A stretch of 64,000 nt of DNA from NCBI GenBank assembly GCA_037176725.1, contig JAZBRS010000075.1, positions 74,464,001 through 74,528,000 of the forward strand. The letters are read 5' to 3'. The translations under genes were made by a program, and so were the position numbers. The notes beneath the pieces are model-generated. The model was given only the letters and a program-made list of their open reading frames with translations, was not told the origin of the DNA and ran no database searches. The stretch comes from Posidonia oceanica (lineage: Eukaryota > Streptophyta > Magnoliopsida > Alismatales > Posidoniaceae). Below, in pieces: positions 32,737-42,535 of the stretch; the stretch's first letter is position 1, and the number at the start of each line of letters is the position of its first letter.

Positions 32737-33094
32737 TTGCTGCTTTTCTTTTTTTTTACTTGACAGCACTTGTACTTCAGGGGTATGCCCCGGTGATTTT
32801 GTAGAAAAACTCAAATTTATAAATGATAAAGATTTTCTGCACACTTAGGAAACTTGTCAAATGTTTCTTTTTTTCTTTACCTTTCTCTGAGTTGAAAATG
32901 AACTAAAATAACCAATAATTGGGGGAAGACCTCCAAATAATGGCTTTTAATTCAAATTAACTTGAAACAAGCTTAATTACGTGTAATAATATGCAAATGA
33001 CAAAGTTGTGAAGAAAAATTTCACCTACGAGCTTTAATTCTGATTTCCACGACCATTGGCGCTTTAATAAGTTAATAACTGAATGTAAACTACA
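32737..33094 (+). other. Region downstream of the PMD gene
   Basis: AT-rich sequence of about 360 bases after the PMD stop, probably its 3' untranslated region. No clear terminator or gene. Confidence 0.5.
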
Positions 33095-33430
33095 ACAGAT
33101 GATTCTGGATAGCCCGGGGGTCCAAAAAATATGAATCCAGCGCCCACACATGTATTTCAACTTTTAGAAGCCTTTGGAACTGGTAGAAATTAGTTTGGTA
33201 TTTTGTCCACGGATTTGGAAGGCCATGAGCGAAGTTCAGGAACTTAAGTTGCTGAAAAGCGTTGGACGCAACTGTCTATGCGTCCAACGTAGGACGCTAG
33301 AATAGTTTGCGTCCAACAACTCTTATTTATTTTTTCTTTTTTTGCTGCGTTGGACGCCAGAACAAATTGCGTCCAATATATGACGCATTATTTTGCAACG
33401 TCCAACATATAGCAGTACTTTTCTGCAGAG
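33095..33430. repeat. Right copy of the direct repeat flanking the PMD gene
   Basis: Similar, same orientation, to 19990-20300. It contains GTTGGACGC (33261-33269) facing GCGTCCAAC (33280-33288) and further motifs of the same type to about 33410. In B1 only one short module of this kind (27778-27840) separates the shared inner sequence from the arrays, and there is no PMD gene. Confidence 0.7.
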
Positions 33431-34649
33431 AAACTTGAACAAAATCATATTAGACTATTTAGGGTGCCCCTTGCCCCTAGTCCAAGGAAAAAATAATAAA
33501 CAAATATGTACCTATATTGCTTGAAATAAACTTAGGTGGAAGATAATAAATCTGGCATCAAATTTGTTGTTTAAATGAAGATAGTATCGACTCGTAAGCG
33601 AGTACCAAGCGACTGTCCTGAATAGGAGTGGTCGGAACGCGACGCGGAGTCGCTAATGCCTTAGATTTTTTTATCATTGGCCAGATTTGTTATCAGTTTC
33701 ATGAGATGATGTTGGTTGGGTAGATTTTACCCTACTCTTTATTTTTAGATTTTTTGATCTTTTGCTCATTTTTTTTTGATTTTTGGTTTTATCCTTTTTT
33801 TGGTTTTTTGGCTTTATCATCTTTTGGTTTTATCATTTTTTGGAATTTTGGTTTTATCATTTTTTTGGATTTTTGGGAGAAGAAGGATCTTCCAAGGAGT
33901 TGGGAAACAGGAAACCTCATGGTTGAGAAAACCTTGATAATTGGGTCCCTTGTGCATCTTGGAGCCAAAAGATACTACAGGCTTGCTTCGGCACACCCAA
34001 CTGCCCCTAGACCTAGGTTCCTGCCCCTTATCTCAGTGCGTAGTGCAGGGTGTTGGGAAAGAGGTAGTGACCTATCCTGAGACTTTGGCTAGAGATTTAG
34101 AATTCTACTCTTCCCAGGCCAAGGTCAAATCCTACTGCGTTTCTCAATCCCTGATTTTTTTAGTTTTGACACATGGACAGCTTCTTTACTGTCTTCTTTT
34201 CTTAGACAGCTTCTTTACTGCCATCTTTTCTCCTCTCTTTTGTTTGATGGATGGATAGCTTCTTTGCTGCCCTCTTTTCTTTTCTCTGATATTTTGGTAG
34301 GCATTAGTAGTCTCACCCCCATTTCGAGTGTTCGGCCAACAAATATTTACTTGATGGACCGACACACTCCTTTCTTCTTTTTTTTCATTTGGCACACACC
34401 CCTCTTTTGCGCTTCTAAGCTTGGCTTTGGAAATCTACCAAAAGCATGTCCGATTTGTAGGATGTGTGTGGACTCGTTTATTCAAGGTCTGGAAAGGGAA
34501 CTCATAAAGATCTGCCTCTGTCTCAGTATTTGGATCAGTGATACTTCCTCCCCACAAAGTGTTTGTGAGATGAGGTTAGAACTAGGATTCCTAGGCTTCG
34601 GGAACAGTGAGTTCATAGGCACGGGTATTCTATTGGCTCGGCGTGTGGT
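33431..34649 (-). other. C1 region downstream of integrase; no gene seen
   Basis: Minus-strand counterpart of B1 26520-27740. It includes a TTTTTGGTTTTATCA short-repeat block (33735-33880) and an approximately 60-base repeat around AGCTTCTTTACTGTC/ATCTTTTCTC (34175-34290). Plus-strand frames here are shadows. Confidence 0.6.
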
Positions 34650-34820
34650 TCAAGGGTAGCATTTATTGCAATGCATTCTAGGAATGATCGTGCCTAGTGC
34701 CATCCTTTTGGCCAACAATAGGCATTTCCTAGATATGCTTCAATTACCAAGTATGGTCCGTCCCATTTAGTTCTCAACTTCCCATGCTTGGTTGGTGAAT
34801 CTTCTTTTCATTTGTTTATA
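34650..34820 (-). pseudogene. C1 integrase C-terminal relic
   Basis: On the minus strand it reads KHGKLRTKWDGPYLVIEA-like sequence, matching B1 26346-26519 and B2 near 58940. It is separated from the intronic relic (about 34880-34960) by about 120 AT-rich bases, the same join as in B1. No catalytic core. Confidence 0.8.
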
Positions 34821-34976
34821 TTTTTATTTTATGGAAGGAAAAGATATTTTATTTAGGTATATTCTAGTAGAAATAAATACAGAAACAAGGAAGGAAAAGT
34901 TTATTTACAATACTTTGGGGAAATGCCCCTAGTGTAGCCTCCATCAGTAGAGGCTCTTGAGAAGCAGGCTTCTGTC

Positions 34977-36312
34977 TTAATGGCGCCTCCGAACCCTCTC
35001 TATCAATACATCCCAATTGAAGACGTCTGCATCCACCAGGTCATAGACGATGTCCTTAAAGACCCAGCAGTCTTCTAAATTGTGCCCATGTCTCTTGTGG
35101 TACTGGTAATATTTGCTTCTGTCGCAGTTCGCCCCTTTAGGTCTTCGAGGCAGGAGGTCGATTGCCTGGGCTTCCATCATTTCTGCAAACATATCCATCA
35201 GCATGACCGGAATAGGAGGATAGCTTGTGCACTTTGGTCTCTTGGACTGCTGTTGTGGAGCTGTATGATGGTAGTTGCCCTTAGCATTGCCATTCTACTG
35301 GTAATCTTGAAGAGGAGAATCTCGTTGCTTTGCAACTTGATGAACGGACTCAGTATCGCCTTCTATCTTCTGAAATTCATGCATATTTTCCTTCACAGAA
35401 GCGGCTATCTCGTAGAGTGAGTCACAGAAGGGCAATATGCATTTGACAACCCCCTTTTCATTGGAACAGTAGCGTTTGCAATCAATGTCTGGATAACTTG
35501 TCTTTCCGAGATGTTCTGGCCTGATTTGGTAGCCATCTCCCGCCATTTATTTGCAAAGGTGACCCATTCTTCACCCGGCTTCATGGTCTCTCTGCTCAAG
35601 TTATAAAAGGTTGGCTTCGACTCGATCTTGTGTTGATACTTGGTTAAGAAGCACTCCTTGATCTTGTTGAAGCTGCTGAGGTCGTCTTCGGAGAGGGTAA
35701 GGAACCAGTCCACAGGTTCGCCTTCCAATGAATAGAAGAAAAGGTGGATGATGAACCCCAAGTCATGGAAGTGCGGAGCTGATTCCATTTGAAATCGGAC
35801 GATGTGGGTTTGTGGGTTGGTGGTCCCATCAAACTTAGGCGTCTTTAGATACTTGAAACCAGGAGGAAGCCGAAATGGTGGAAATTTACTCATGTCAAAA
35901 GTTGGGGGCGCTTGTGTCTGAACCCCTAAGAAATTTAAAACCTTCATTATTTCTGCAAAATTGCTGAGACCGCCATGAATTTGAGAATTTGATATTTGAT
36001 TGGCATGTGGCTGTCGACTGTCACCTTGTATATTCATACCTAGCTGAAGTGGAACCCAGTAACTTTGCTTTGGTTGGTTGGAGAATAATGGATCGGCTCT
36101 TTTGCCATGCGGCTGCTGCTGTGGCTGTTCAACGAACAATGGATTGACCCTTTCTTGGAATCCTCTTCGTGAGTCATTTCCCTGCCCCTGGTGTTGGGTA
36201 TCCGATGGTGCATTTCCGTGCTGTCTCTGGTACAAATTCTCAGGAATGTGGCTTGCAACAGACCTTCGTAGTCTTTTACCATGGAGGTGTTGACCTTGAT
36301 GGAAATCCTCAT
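34977..36312 (-). pseudogene. C1 gag, broken and truncated at its start
   Basis: The main frame runs from 36312 to 35405 and a second frame covers 35204-34977. It holds Gln/Pro-rich sequence, then FPPFRLPPGFKYLKTPKFDG, the HIVRFQMESAPHFHDLG segment, PVDWFLTLSEDDLSSFNK, and EWVTFANKWREMATKSG, as in the other gag copies. The rear frame has a zinc knuckle with its first Cys replaced by Tyr (YYQYHKRHGHNLEDC). The frame breaks between 35405 and 35204. The start is lost: B2 begins at 36313, and the apparent first residues MKGVPKRGIY come from reading the B2 LTR backwards. No protease follows. Confidence 0.87.
36308..36312. repeat. Probable B2 target-site sequence, left side
   Basis: CTCAT directly before the B2 LTR start. 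The right copy should lie beyond the window, after the rest of B2. Confidence 0.4.
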
Positions 36313-36642
36313 TGTAGATACCCCGTTTTGGCACTCCTTTCATGTTAGTATAGTCTATTGCATTAGGTCGTTCCTAGAAGCCCTTTGCTCAATCCAGGAC
36401 GTCTTACTCGAGCCAAACGCCTTCTCTACAGTTCAAAATGTTATCCCTATCTAAGCCTCAAGTGTCGGCAACTTCAATTTTCTTCATGTCTTGACCAAAT
36501 TTGGGAAATGAACTGATTGAGGGTGTTGTACGCCGGATTCTCAACGTACAACGTTGGCCACTGGTTTTCCAACGTCCAACGTGGCAACCCAGTCAACCCA
36601 AAACTTTCTTTATTTGGCCAAATCTAAAATTCGTGCTTTGCC
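36313..36642 (+). mobile_element. B2 5' LTR remnant (first 330 bp)
   Basis: Matches the first 330 bases of the B1 LTR, then jumps into the leader at about 36642 within TTTGCC; the joined leader side carries TTTACC in B3. About 985 bases of LTR, including the TATA box, plus the primer-binding site and first leader part are missing. Confidence 0.85.
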
Positions 36643-37762
36643 GTAGGAACCGGAACCTTAATCTTTGGGTGCTTTTCAAAAAAAACAAAAAAACAAAAAT
36701 CGAATCTTTTTTATATGACTTGCATGGCCCTTATTGGGAACTAGTTGCTTACATCATTTCTTGAGTTATATAAGTAACCGTCTAGGTCCCAAGCACCTCT
36801 GTTGCAAAGGACTTAGGAAAGGTACTTGTATTGTCATTTTCTTTCACAAGGGGTCCTCCTTCTTCTTTGGCTTTTTGTGAAAGATAATTAGAACCTCAAG
36901 TCTTGATTTGTATTCCTCCCTCCTCCTTCGGTGGTTTGTTTATTTTATTGTTGTTGATACGTGAGTGACCCGATAAATTCTGAGTACGCTGGCCTCTACC
37001 TCTACGGGGTAGGGACCTAAGTGTATTTAGGCTCCCTCTAACATTCTCAGGAGTTGAGGTAAGGGGTAGTAACAAAAAAAATACATTTTTACCCATTTTG
37101 TGAGAATCCATAGAAATCCCTGAAAAAAAAGGCATACCCAAGCCTTAAGGTTCCCGAGAGCTACGGCAGGTTTAAAACACTAATATCAAAGTGAAAACAA
37201 AAGCTAAAACTTTAATCGCTGTCTGAAAGTATTTCTGTGCAGTTTTCTGTAAACAGGGTGTTAGACACCCGAATAGCTGCGTTTAACGTTGTACGCCGCA
37301 GTTTCCGCGTCTAACACATTCTCTGTGTGGCTGCTTACTTTTAGCTTTTCTGTGTGGATTAACTGCAGGGTAAAAAAAAAAACCATAAACAGGACAGTAG
37401 CAGTTTTATATTCAGTTTTTACTTTTTAGGAGCTTGTATTAAATCGCAAAATTTTGTAATTTCCTCTTTTTGTAAGCACTTGTAACCCTTCCATTATATA
37501 TATATATAAAAAGGAAAAAAAAAGAAAAAAAGGAAAAAAAAGGAAGAAGGAAAAAGAAAAAAAAAAGAGAGAAAACAAAAAAAGAAAAAAAGGGAGAGAA
37601 AGAAAAAAGAAAAGAGAGGAAAAAGAGAAGACAGGAAAAGCAAAGGGGAAACACAGCTGAATGTGTTGAACGCGCAGTTTACTGCGTTCAACATTGTACG
37701 CTGCATTCTAAGGCGTATTACACCCTGAAGCCAATTCCATCTCATTATCAAGGATTGCTGCA
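36643..37762 (+). other. B2 leader (remaining part)
   Basis: Aligned with B1 22880-23976 and B3 61490-62633. It contains the conserved block CTCTACGGGGTAGGGACC with CTCC(C/T)TCTAAC and GGTAGT (about 36995-37072), degenerate GTTAGAC/GTCTAAC motifs (37258-37318), an A/G-only tract (about 37505-37650), and a GTTGAACGC...GCGTTCAAC pair (37664-37690). No gene. Confidence 0.65.
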
Positions 37763-39855
37763 ATGATGAACCAAGTCTTTGAAACGGAACAGCTAGAAAG
37801 AAAAAGGTCAGACTCCGTAAGTACCTCGGGAGAGGAGCTTAGAATCTACCATCCGATTACTGGAGAAGCCTTGGATTGAGATTCGATTCAGTATAAAGCC
37901 ATGTACTAGTTCTTAAACGAAGAGACATCAACCCTTGTGGGGCCGTGTCAGAACAACCTCCAGTAGCCACCCCACCTCGGTGAAGGGCAACGAAGGCTAG
38001 TTACGGACCATACCCCTGACGATCTATACCAGGGACAAAATGACAACCCATCGCCAGATACGAACCACCCAGGTCACGGTACAGCGCTCAACGGAGCTTA
38101 TAACTTAAGGGCCAACCCCTTGATTCAGGAAAAAAATCACATGCCACATGGCAAGTAGAAGGAAGGAGTCTATCCGCCCCACGGGCACCCAAGACAGCAT
38201 TTCCAACCACCTACAGTAGGCAATCAGCTTCAGCCGGATCATCACCACCGTCAGGCATCTCCCCCGCGATACGAGCCGGTCGCACCCCAACACTTCTGCA
38301 ACAGTTATCTTCATCAGCAGCAGAACCACCAGTCCTTCAACTCACATGTCTCGACCCCATCAACCGGGATAACAAATTTGGATAAGATGAGAAAAATGCT
38401 CAGCGCATTAGGGGTACATACACAAGCTTCGGCAAACTTTGATATGAGCCGGTTTCCCCCATTCAGATTACCCCTAGGATTCAAGTACCTGAAGATTCCC
38501 AAGTTCAATGGAACCACTAACCCACTCAGTCACTTAGTGCGGTTCCAAATGGAGTCAGCCCCCTACTTCCATGACTTGAGGCTTGTTGTACACCTGTTCT
38601 TCTACTCGCTTCAAGGAGTACCCATGGATTGGTTTCTCATTCTCTCCAAGGAAGACCTTAGCAGCTTTGATAAATCAGAGAGAACTTCCTCACAAAATAC
38701 CAGCACAAGATAAATCCTAAGCCAACCTTCCACGACCTAAGTAAGGAGGTCATGAAGCAAGGCGAAAGTTGGGTGACATTCGCTAACAGATGGCGGGAAA
38801 TGGTGGCCAGATCAGGACTGAAAATTCCAGAGAAATAGGTGGTCCAAACCCTCATTGCAAACACCATTGAATCGATGAAAAAGGGACTCGTGAATGCCTA
38901 CTGTCCCAATGTAACGGCCTTGTATGAAGTGGCAGCCTCCATTAAAGAAAATCTGCATGAATTCATGGAGGAGTCCAAGAAGAACCGGAAAACACAGGTA
39001 GTGGAGGGCGTAACCGGAGTCGTCAACAAGATGGGCTCCGCACTCAGGCCAACCGAATAAAGGGCTATACTAGCTTCACAACAGCCAACCTAGAGCCACC
39101 CTCCTTCACAATAGCTAACCTGGAGCCCTCTTCCTCAGTAACAGCAAGCATGGAGCCACACTCTGCAGCAACAACAAGCATGGAGCCACCCTCTTCCTCA
39201 GCAACAGCAAGCATGGAGCTACCCTCCTCAGCAACAGTAGGCATGGAATAACCCTCCTCCGCAGTAGCAAATCTGCCCTATGTGGAATGCTCCCCGGCAG
39301 CAATGGACTAGGGACAATCAAAATAACCAGGCGAACACCAGAAATCCCCACAACAATAGTGGGAACGGGGGTGGTTATTACAATGTTCCCCCTCCACAAC
39401 TATTGCCACGCAAAAGGAGAAGAAGAGACCATTACCCTCCTTTACCGGTCACACTGGCAGATATGTTCATAGAGCTAGAGGATGTAAAAGCAATTGAACT
39501 CCTGCCAGCCAGGCCTGAATTACCAAATTGTGACTAGAGCAAATACTGCCCGTTTCATAGAGTACATGGTCACAACATCAATGACTGTTGGACTTTCAGA
39601 GACACAGTCTATGACATGGTAGAGGCAGATGTATTTGAATGGGACGTCCTAGAAAAAAGAGCCAAACAGAGGAAACAGACGGGGACATCTCAACAGGTGT
39701 ACAATGATCCTCTTCCTAAGCACCAAGTCATGGCATTCCAGGATGAACAGCTCCCTAATCCGCTAACATCAAAAGACTGGGACAACCATGCCATACCAGA
39801 AGTGAACTGCGACAGCCAAGCTGATCATTGGGGAATAATCTCAGATGATGACTAG
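37763..39855 (+). pseudogene. B2 gag, decayed
   Basis: Start at ATGATG (37763). The first part, rich in Gln, His and Pro, has three in-frame stops. The core (38378-38713) has FPPFRLPLGFKYLKIPKFNG and LVRFQMESAPYFHDLR. A frameshift near 38675 and a stop near 38837 follow, then AYCPNVTALYEVAASIKENL. A tandem repeat encoding PQQQQAWSHP-type units lies at 39065-39270. A zinc knuckle C-x2-H-x4-H-x4-C is at 39547-39588 (CPFHRVHGHNINDC). The frame ends SDDD-stop at 39853-39855. Gag builds the particle and the knuckle binds the RNA genome. Confidence 0.87.
39065..39270 (+). repeat. Gln/Trp/Pro-coding tandem repeat in B2 gag
   Basis: About six units of 30-36 bases with core CAACAGCAAGCATGGAGCCA, between gag core and zinc knuckle. 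The same repeat is at the right edge of the window in B3 (63935-64000). Confidence 0.85.
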
Positions 39856-39989
39856 GGCAGCGAGGCAGACGAGGGGCTAAAAATGAAAGATCTCCTTAGC
39901 CAATTCAACCCCACAGCAGTAGTGGAGGTACCACAAGGTGATATGAAGGAAGAAGGCAAAGTTCAAAAAGCCAACCAGCATTTGAACGA

Positions 39990-40429
39990 GAAAATGTAGT
40001 ATTCAAAGATTCGGAGCTTCTGCCCCCACATAAGCAAGAACTGCCGCTTGTCATCACAGTGGGCATCAATGACCATGTGCTGCAAGAAGTATTAGTTGAC
40101 ACTGGAGCAAGCCGAAGTCTCAGCTTGCTCTCCACACTCTGGAGTTTAGGGCTAAACGAAGATGAGATAGATAGAACCCCCTTTATGTGCATTGGGTTTG
40201 ATCAGAAGGAGAAATTGGCACTAGGGACATTGCCCATGGAAATCACAGTCGATCCTTTGACCAGTATCACTTCGGTGATCATTAAGAAGGAAGAAGTCCT
40301 GTAGCCACTCATCCTAGGGAGGTCTTGGCTGGCAGAGGTCGGGGCTGTAGCATATTCGGTTCATCAAATGCTAAAATTCAAATATCAAGGAGTGGTCGTC
40401 AGCATTCCAGCTAATCGACCGGGGATTCT
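39990..40429 (+). pseudogene. B2 first retropepsin domain (extra protease copy)
   Basis: Aspartic protease of the retropepsin family. LVDTGAS is at about 40092-40112 with the catalytic Asp codon GAC at 40098-40100. The second half has PLILGRSWLAEVG (40303-40341), the usual I/L-L-G-R-x-W-L flap-side motif, followed by MLKFKYQGVVVSI, typical of Ogre-type proteases. An in-frame TAG sits at 40303-40305 and the frame shifts near 40430. It lies between gag and a second complete protease domain in the same direction (41090-41480). A1 has only one protease. The fold assignment is firm; whether the extra copy was ever active is unknown. Confidence 0.8.
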
Positions 40430-41677
40430 ATGCACATTCAAGATGCGAAGCCACAAATTGCAACCCTTCGGGAAAAGGAGGAGTCACAACGTCTGCTGTG
40501 GAGAAAATCATCATTGTGCGCTCCCAAGCCGCTGTCACCACCGGTCTCCCCAATCTTCAGAGCAGTTAGGCCACCGTCAAGTCAGTTGCCGGCCCTCAAC
40601 ACTTCAGTATTCTGGAACTCTACTACTCCGTCATCCCCAATCTTCCGAGTGTCAACAGAGCAGCTAGCTAGGGCTATAAAGCCACCAGAGCTTGGCGGAC
40701 CTATACGAAGGGAGTCCATCTTCGCCTGGCCACACAAGAGGGGAGCATCCAGCGACTCGTGCAAAGAAAATGAGGCTGCTGCGCCCATCACCAGAGGAGG
40801 GAGGCTATCAAACCGAATCGTACCACCAGCAGAGCAAACAGAGCCGGTCAGACCTCAAGAAGGACCCAGGTCAGCAGAATATGACATCCTAAAGCAATTA
40901 AAGAAGACACAGGCCAGGATCTTAATCTATGACCTCATAAACAGCTCGATTCAACACCGGAAAGTTCTGCAGGAAGTGCTAGAGAAGGCCCAAGTTGCTG
41001 CAGATATGCCAGCAGAGGAACTCAATGTTATAGCTACAGTGGCCTTTATAGAACCTATCATTACATTTGTTGATAGCGAGTTAGCACCAATAGAGAGGAG
41101 AAAAGCACCATTGAATGTAACCATTTCTATAAACAATCACTTAATTTCTGAAGTACTCATAAATACTGGTGCATCAATGAATATTTGCTCGTTAAATACA
41201 ATAAGAGCCTTTGGCGTAAATGAGGCTTCCTTTACCCCCATTGACATGACGATTGCCGGGTATGATGACAGTAAAAGAAAAGCACACGGCAAGTGGACCA
41301 CAAAGATAGGGATAGGACTAACCCAGGTTCTAACCCAACTAATCATCATAGACATAAATGTCCCATATCAGATCATCCTGGGGAGACAATGGCTGGACAG
41401 TTTAAAAGGAGTATCATCTCCTCGGCACCAATGCCTGAAATTCCCTCACAATGGGAAAATCATCAAGATAGCAGGGGACATACTGGGCAAAGAAGCAGAG
41501 GCAAATGTGATATACCTTCTGCACCAGTTCAGTGTGCGAGAAAAGCTGACCCGCGCTGAAACGGGCAAGAACATAGTATCTATGGTCGAGGTAAGAGACA
41601 AGTGGGCCAAGCCTAGGCTATTTCACAAGAAGAAGGAACCCTTAAAAAGCAAAAAACCCTCCATGAATGTGGGATGA
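40430..41677 (+). CDS. B2 second retropepsin domain with upstream linker
   Basis: A 415-codon open frame. Residues about 140-200 (ILKQLKKTQARILIYDLINS, then LQEVLEKAQ) match the segment upstream of the protease in A1 (QLKKVKADISIWDLIHTS). The retropepsin follows: LINTGAS with Asn codon AAT at 41162-41164 where catalytic Asp is expected, then IILGRQWL at 41372-41395 and CLKFPHNGKIIKI. By position this is the canonical Ogre-type protease. Loss of the Asp should abolish catalysis; one G-to-A change of GAT would give AAT. The frame remains open over 1.2 kb although most of B2 is broken. It ends at 41677, just before the G-patch. Confidence 0.82.
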   Translation: MHIQDAKPQIATLREKEESQRLLWRKSSLCAPKPLSPPVSPIFRAVRPPSSQLPALNTSVFWNSTTPSSPIFRVSTEQLARAIKPPELGGPIRRESIFAWPHKRGASSDSCKENEAAAPITRGGRLSNRIVPPAEQTEPVRPQEGPRSAEYDILKQLKKTQARILIYDLINSSIQHRKVLQEVLEKAQVAADMPAEELNVIATVAFIEPIITFVDSELAPIERRKAPLNVTISINNHLISEVLINTGASMNICSLNTIRAFGVNEASFTPIDMTIAGYDDSKRKAHGKWTTKIGIGLTQVLTQLIIIDINVPYQIILGRQWLDSLKGVSSPRHQCLKFPHNGKIIKIAGDILGKEAEANVIYLLHQFSVREKLTRAETGKNIVSMVEVRDKWAKPRLFHKKKEPLKSKKPSMNVG

Positions 41678-41689
41678 GAGATCATGAGG

Positions 41690-42286
41690 AGAATTGGCTA
41701 GAAGGAAGGCCAGGGCTTAGGCCCAGAAAGAAAGGGAATGAAGGAGCCAGTAAAGGCCTGTGACAGAGAAGGAAGGGGAGGACTCAGTTTCGACCAGTTC
41801 CCCGACGGACGACCATTACAATGGGATCTACAAGGACAATTTACCAGCGTAGGGATATTCGATCCGAATTCATCTCCCCTGAGAAATATTATTTTGACGC
41901 AATCAACGAAACACACTCTCCAAAGTGCAGAGGACACAGCTGACGTAAACATTTCTGGCTTATTCCAAACACTTGAATTACCAGGAGAGCCTCACGAAGG
42001 TCAGACTGCAAGGGAGTTGACAGCAGAGCCTTACGAAGGCCAGACTGTAGCAGCAGAGCCTCACGAAGGTCAGACTGTAGTAGAGTTGCCAGCAGAGCCT
42101 CATGAAGGTCAGACTGCAACATCGCCGCCACCACTGTTAGGCGCACCGGCCCCCGAACCTCCGGACAAGTCACCTCTTTCTTCTTCTCCCTCTTCTTCCG
42201 GCACCGCCGCTTCCAAGCCTCCGCTTCTTCCAGCTCCGGACCTCTCTTCTTCTTTGGAGCAAAGGTCGGGGCAAACTCTACGCTAG
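41690..42286 (+). CDS. B2 G-patch and EPHEGQT-repeat linker
   Basis: A G-patch-like segment (41693-41749; KEGQGLGPERKGMKEP after an in-frame TAG at 41699-41701) follows the protease, as the GRHGQGIAEP segment does in A1. The open frame 41738-42286 continues with FDQFPDGRPLQWDL, then about four repeats of 12-15 residues built on EPHEGQT, and a Pro/Ser-rich end. The repeat is also visible in the DNA (GAGCCTCACGAAGGTCAGACTG, about 41975-42120). This linker joins protease to the region before RT. Function unknown. Confidence 0.65.
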
Positions 42287-42462
42287 TCGCAACGACTCGT
42301 AGACAGGGTTCGCCGCCTCACGGCTAATCTCTCTGAAGGTCTGCAGACTCAAAGGCTTGAAGTTGACCCCGATGCAAGGGCAGACCATGAGCCTCTCGAA
42401 GATGATGGGAACGTCGACCATAACGAGCCTGCCTAGAATGGCTCCTACCTCTACTGATGCAG

Positions 42463-42535
42463 GTAACTCTAGGGGCATCCCCCTAAATGCTGTAAATAAA
42501 ACTTTGTTTAATTCTGCATTGTTTTCATTTCCTAG
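42463..42535 (+). other. Probable intron between protease and RT in B2
   Basis: CAG before GTAACT at 42462/42463 is a good donor; TTTTCATTTCCTAG ends a pyrimidine-rich acceptor at 42535. The 73-base size suits a plant intron. Known: Ogre elements have been described as having an intron separating the protease and RT regions. The donor part is preserved in B1 and C1 next to their pol deletions. Not proven: the sequence between is open in one frame. Confidence 0.5.

Larger units (their letters stand above)
17459..36312 (-). mobile_element. Element C1: pol-less gag element with an antisense PMD gene (host of the other insertions)
   Basis: Read on the minus strand from right to left: gag (36312-34977), a short intronic relic (about 34960-34880), an integrase C-terminal relic (about 34820-34650), a noncoding region (34650-33430), a PMD gene on the opposite strand (32736-20585), tandem repeats (19945-17930), a purine tract (17783-17769) and the start of its 3' LTR (17768-17459). 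Its inner sequence matches B1 in many stretches, for example 33440-33770 against 27410-27740 inverted, and 18180-18840 against 28090-28620 inverted. Its LTR differs from family B after about 35 bases. It is interrupted by B1 and cut by A1 (left) and B2 (right), so its gag start and 5' LTR should lie right of the window. Confidence 0.85.
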
